A stretch of 64,000 bases of DNA from NCBI RefSeq assembly GCF_900115805.1, contig NZ_FOXU01000001.1, positions 62,001 to 126,000 on the forward strand, given 5' to 3'. Below, piece after piece: positions 63,531 to 64,000 of the stretch (the stretch's first letter is position 1; each line of letters starts with the position of its first letter). The DNA is from Psychrobacillus psychrotolerans. Lineage in GTDB: Bacteria; Bacillota; Bacilli; Bacillales_A; Planococcaceae. The position numbers and the translations under genes are program-made. A model generated the notes under the pieces. It worked only from the letters and a program-made list of their open reading frames with translations. It did no database searches and was not told the DNA's origin.

Positions 63531-63690
63531 GAAGGTTGGCAACTTCGGTGGGTCTAGTGAGAAAGTCGGGACCCCAAAGGAGTATACTTTAAAAAGTAGG
63601 AATACTTTCTGCCGTATGCAGTCAATTCGAGAAAAGGGTCATAATGACACGGGCTCGACTTCGGACTGCAACGAATATCAATAGTATTAT
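63531..63690 (+). ncRNA. highly structured leader upstream of the epimerase gene
   Basis: At least four stems can be drawn: GAAG/CTTC (63531-63546); GGGTC/GACCC (63550-63574); AGTAT with an inner stem to ATACT (63581-63606); and a long arm TGCAGTC/GACTGCA (63617-63670) enclosing TCGAG/CTCGA. The region is richer in G+C than its surroundings. It does not match the cores of cobalamin, SAM, TPP, FMN, lysine, glycine, T-box or c-di-GMP elements that I could check by eye. Candidate cis-acting RNA. Confidence 0.5.
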
Positions 63691-63720
63691 TTTATAGTTA
63701 TTTAATAGAGGGGTGTAAAA

Positions 63721-64000
63721 ATGGAGAAAATTGATCATATCGGGATTGCTGTTAAAAGTATTGAAGACTCTCTTCCTTATTACATAGATACATTGGGATT
63801 AAAACTATTACATATTGAAGATGTTCCATCAGAAAAAGTTCGTGTAGCGTTTATCGATAGCGGGAATGTCCATTTAGAATTACTTCAACCAATCGATGAA
63901 ACAAGTACGATTCATTCGTATATTGAAAAAAAGGGTGAAGGTATTCATCATATAGCTTTTGGAGTTACTAGTATACAACAGCGTTTGGACGAGCTGAAAG
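63721..64000 (+). CDS. mce: methylmalonyl-CoA epimerase (3' end outside window)
   Basis: First 93 residues, open at the window end. KIDHIGIAVKSIEDSLPYYI, VAFIDSGNVHLELLQP and GEGIHHIAFGV are the metal-binding segments (His, Glu, His) of the vicinal-oxygen-chelate epimerase. It converts (S)- to (R)-methylmalonyl-CoA for the mutase encoded upstream. AGAGGGGTG ribosome site. A structured leader precedes it. Confidence 0.92.
   Translation, partial: MEKIDHIGIAVKSIEDSLPYYIDTLGLKLLHIEDVPSEKVRVAFIDSGNVHLELLQPIDETSTIHSYIEKKGEGIHHIAFGVTSIQQRLDELK

Noticed and set aside
63531-63690. RNase P RNA or cobalamin riboswitch
   Set aside because: GAGAAAGTCGGGACC faintly recalls the RNase P P4 strand, but length and 3' motifs do not fit; cobalamin-box words are absent.

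Overview
The window is AT-rich DNA from a low-GC Gram-positive of the Bacillales, most likely the Planococcaceae/Caryophanaceae side (Psychrobacillus-, Paenisporosarcina- or Lysinibacillus-like). This rests on strong AGGAGG-type ribosome sites, many TTG/GTG starts, a bacilliredoxin gene, a Prli42 micro-gene, and a yrk/cst-type persulfide operon. No rRNA, tRNA or CRISPR array is visible. Genus placement is inference.

Layout. 1-489 is the 3' end of a FAD oxidoreductase. About 0.7-24 kb and 38.7-47.2 kb are accessory DNA: mostly plus-strand single-gene units (small membrane proteins, lipoproteins, GNAT acetyltransferases, a phosphatase, a nucleotidyltransferase, an isochorismatase-like hydrolase, a beta-lactamase-like hydrolase, a sigma/anti-sigma-like pair). 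Many are separated by copies of a two-hairpin repeat always in the same orientation. The first hairpin is terminator-like (GGTGCTTTACT..AGTAAAGC then Ts); the second pairs CTTATTGAACTAA with TTAGTTGAATAAG around GCGGCAG. This looks like a cassette array with hairpin spacers, but no integrase is present in the window. Embedded in the first stretch is a complete operon at 8.3-13.3 kb: CstR-type repressor, DsrE proteins, rhodaneses, TusA proteins, a rhodanese/persulfide-dioxygenase protein and a TauE exporter, with five copies of a 14-bp operator-like palindrome. A ferritin gene follows.

About 24.1-38.4 kb is a catabolic island: a TctCBA carboxylate transporter (minus strand), a LysR regulator, then a plus-strand run of SDR, Zn-alcohol dehydrogenase, ThDP enzyme, CoA-acylating semialdehyde dehydrogenase, two aldehyde dehydrogenases and a TSUP exporter. 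A ~372-bp near-identical direct duplication, each copy carrying the same 76-aa membrane protein gene, lies on both sides (22867-23238 and 38922-39293). The substrate is unknown.

From about 48.5 kb to the end the DNA looks like conserved chromosome and the repeats stop: SDR/TetR pair, Mn-catalase broken by a frameshift, a UbiB-like kinase, DinB protein, S9 peptidase, then the methylmalonyl-CoA mutase operon (mutA-mutB-meaB), brxB, prli42, a structured leader, and methylmalonyl-CoA epimerase running off the end. The mutase/epimerase genes would convert propionyl-derived methylmalonyl-CoA to succinyl-CoA, so propionyl-CoA from the island's semialdehyde dehydrogenase could feed this route.

Decay is common in the accessory part: an IS3 transposase remnant, a truncated SRAP (YedK/HMCES) gene, a frameshifted small membrane protein gene, and fragments around 19.2-20.0 kb.
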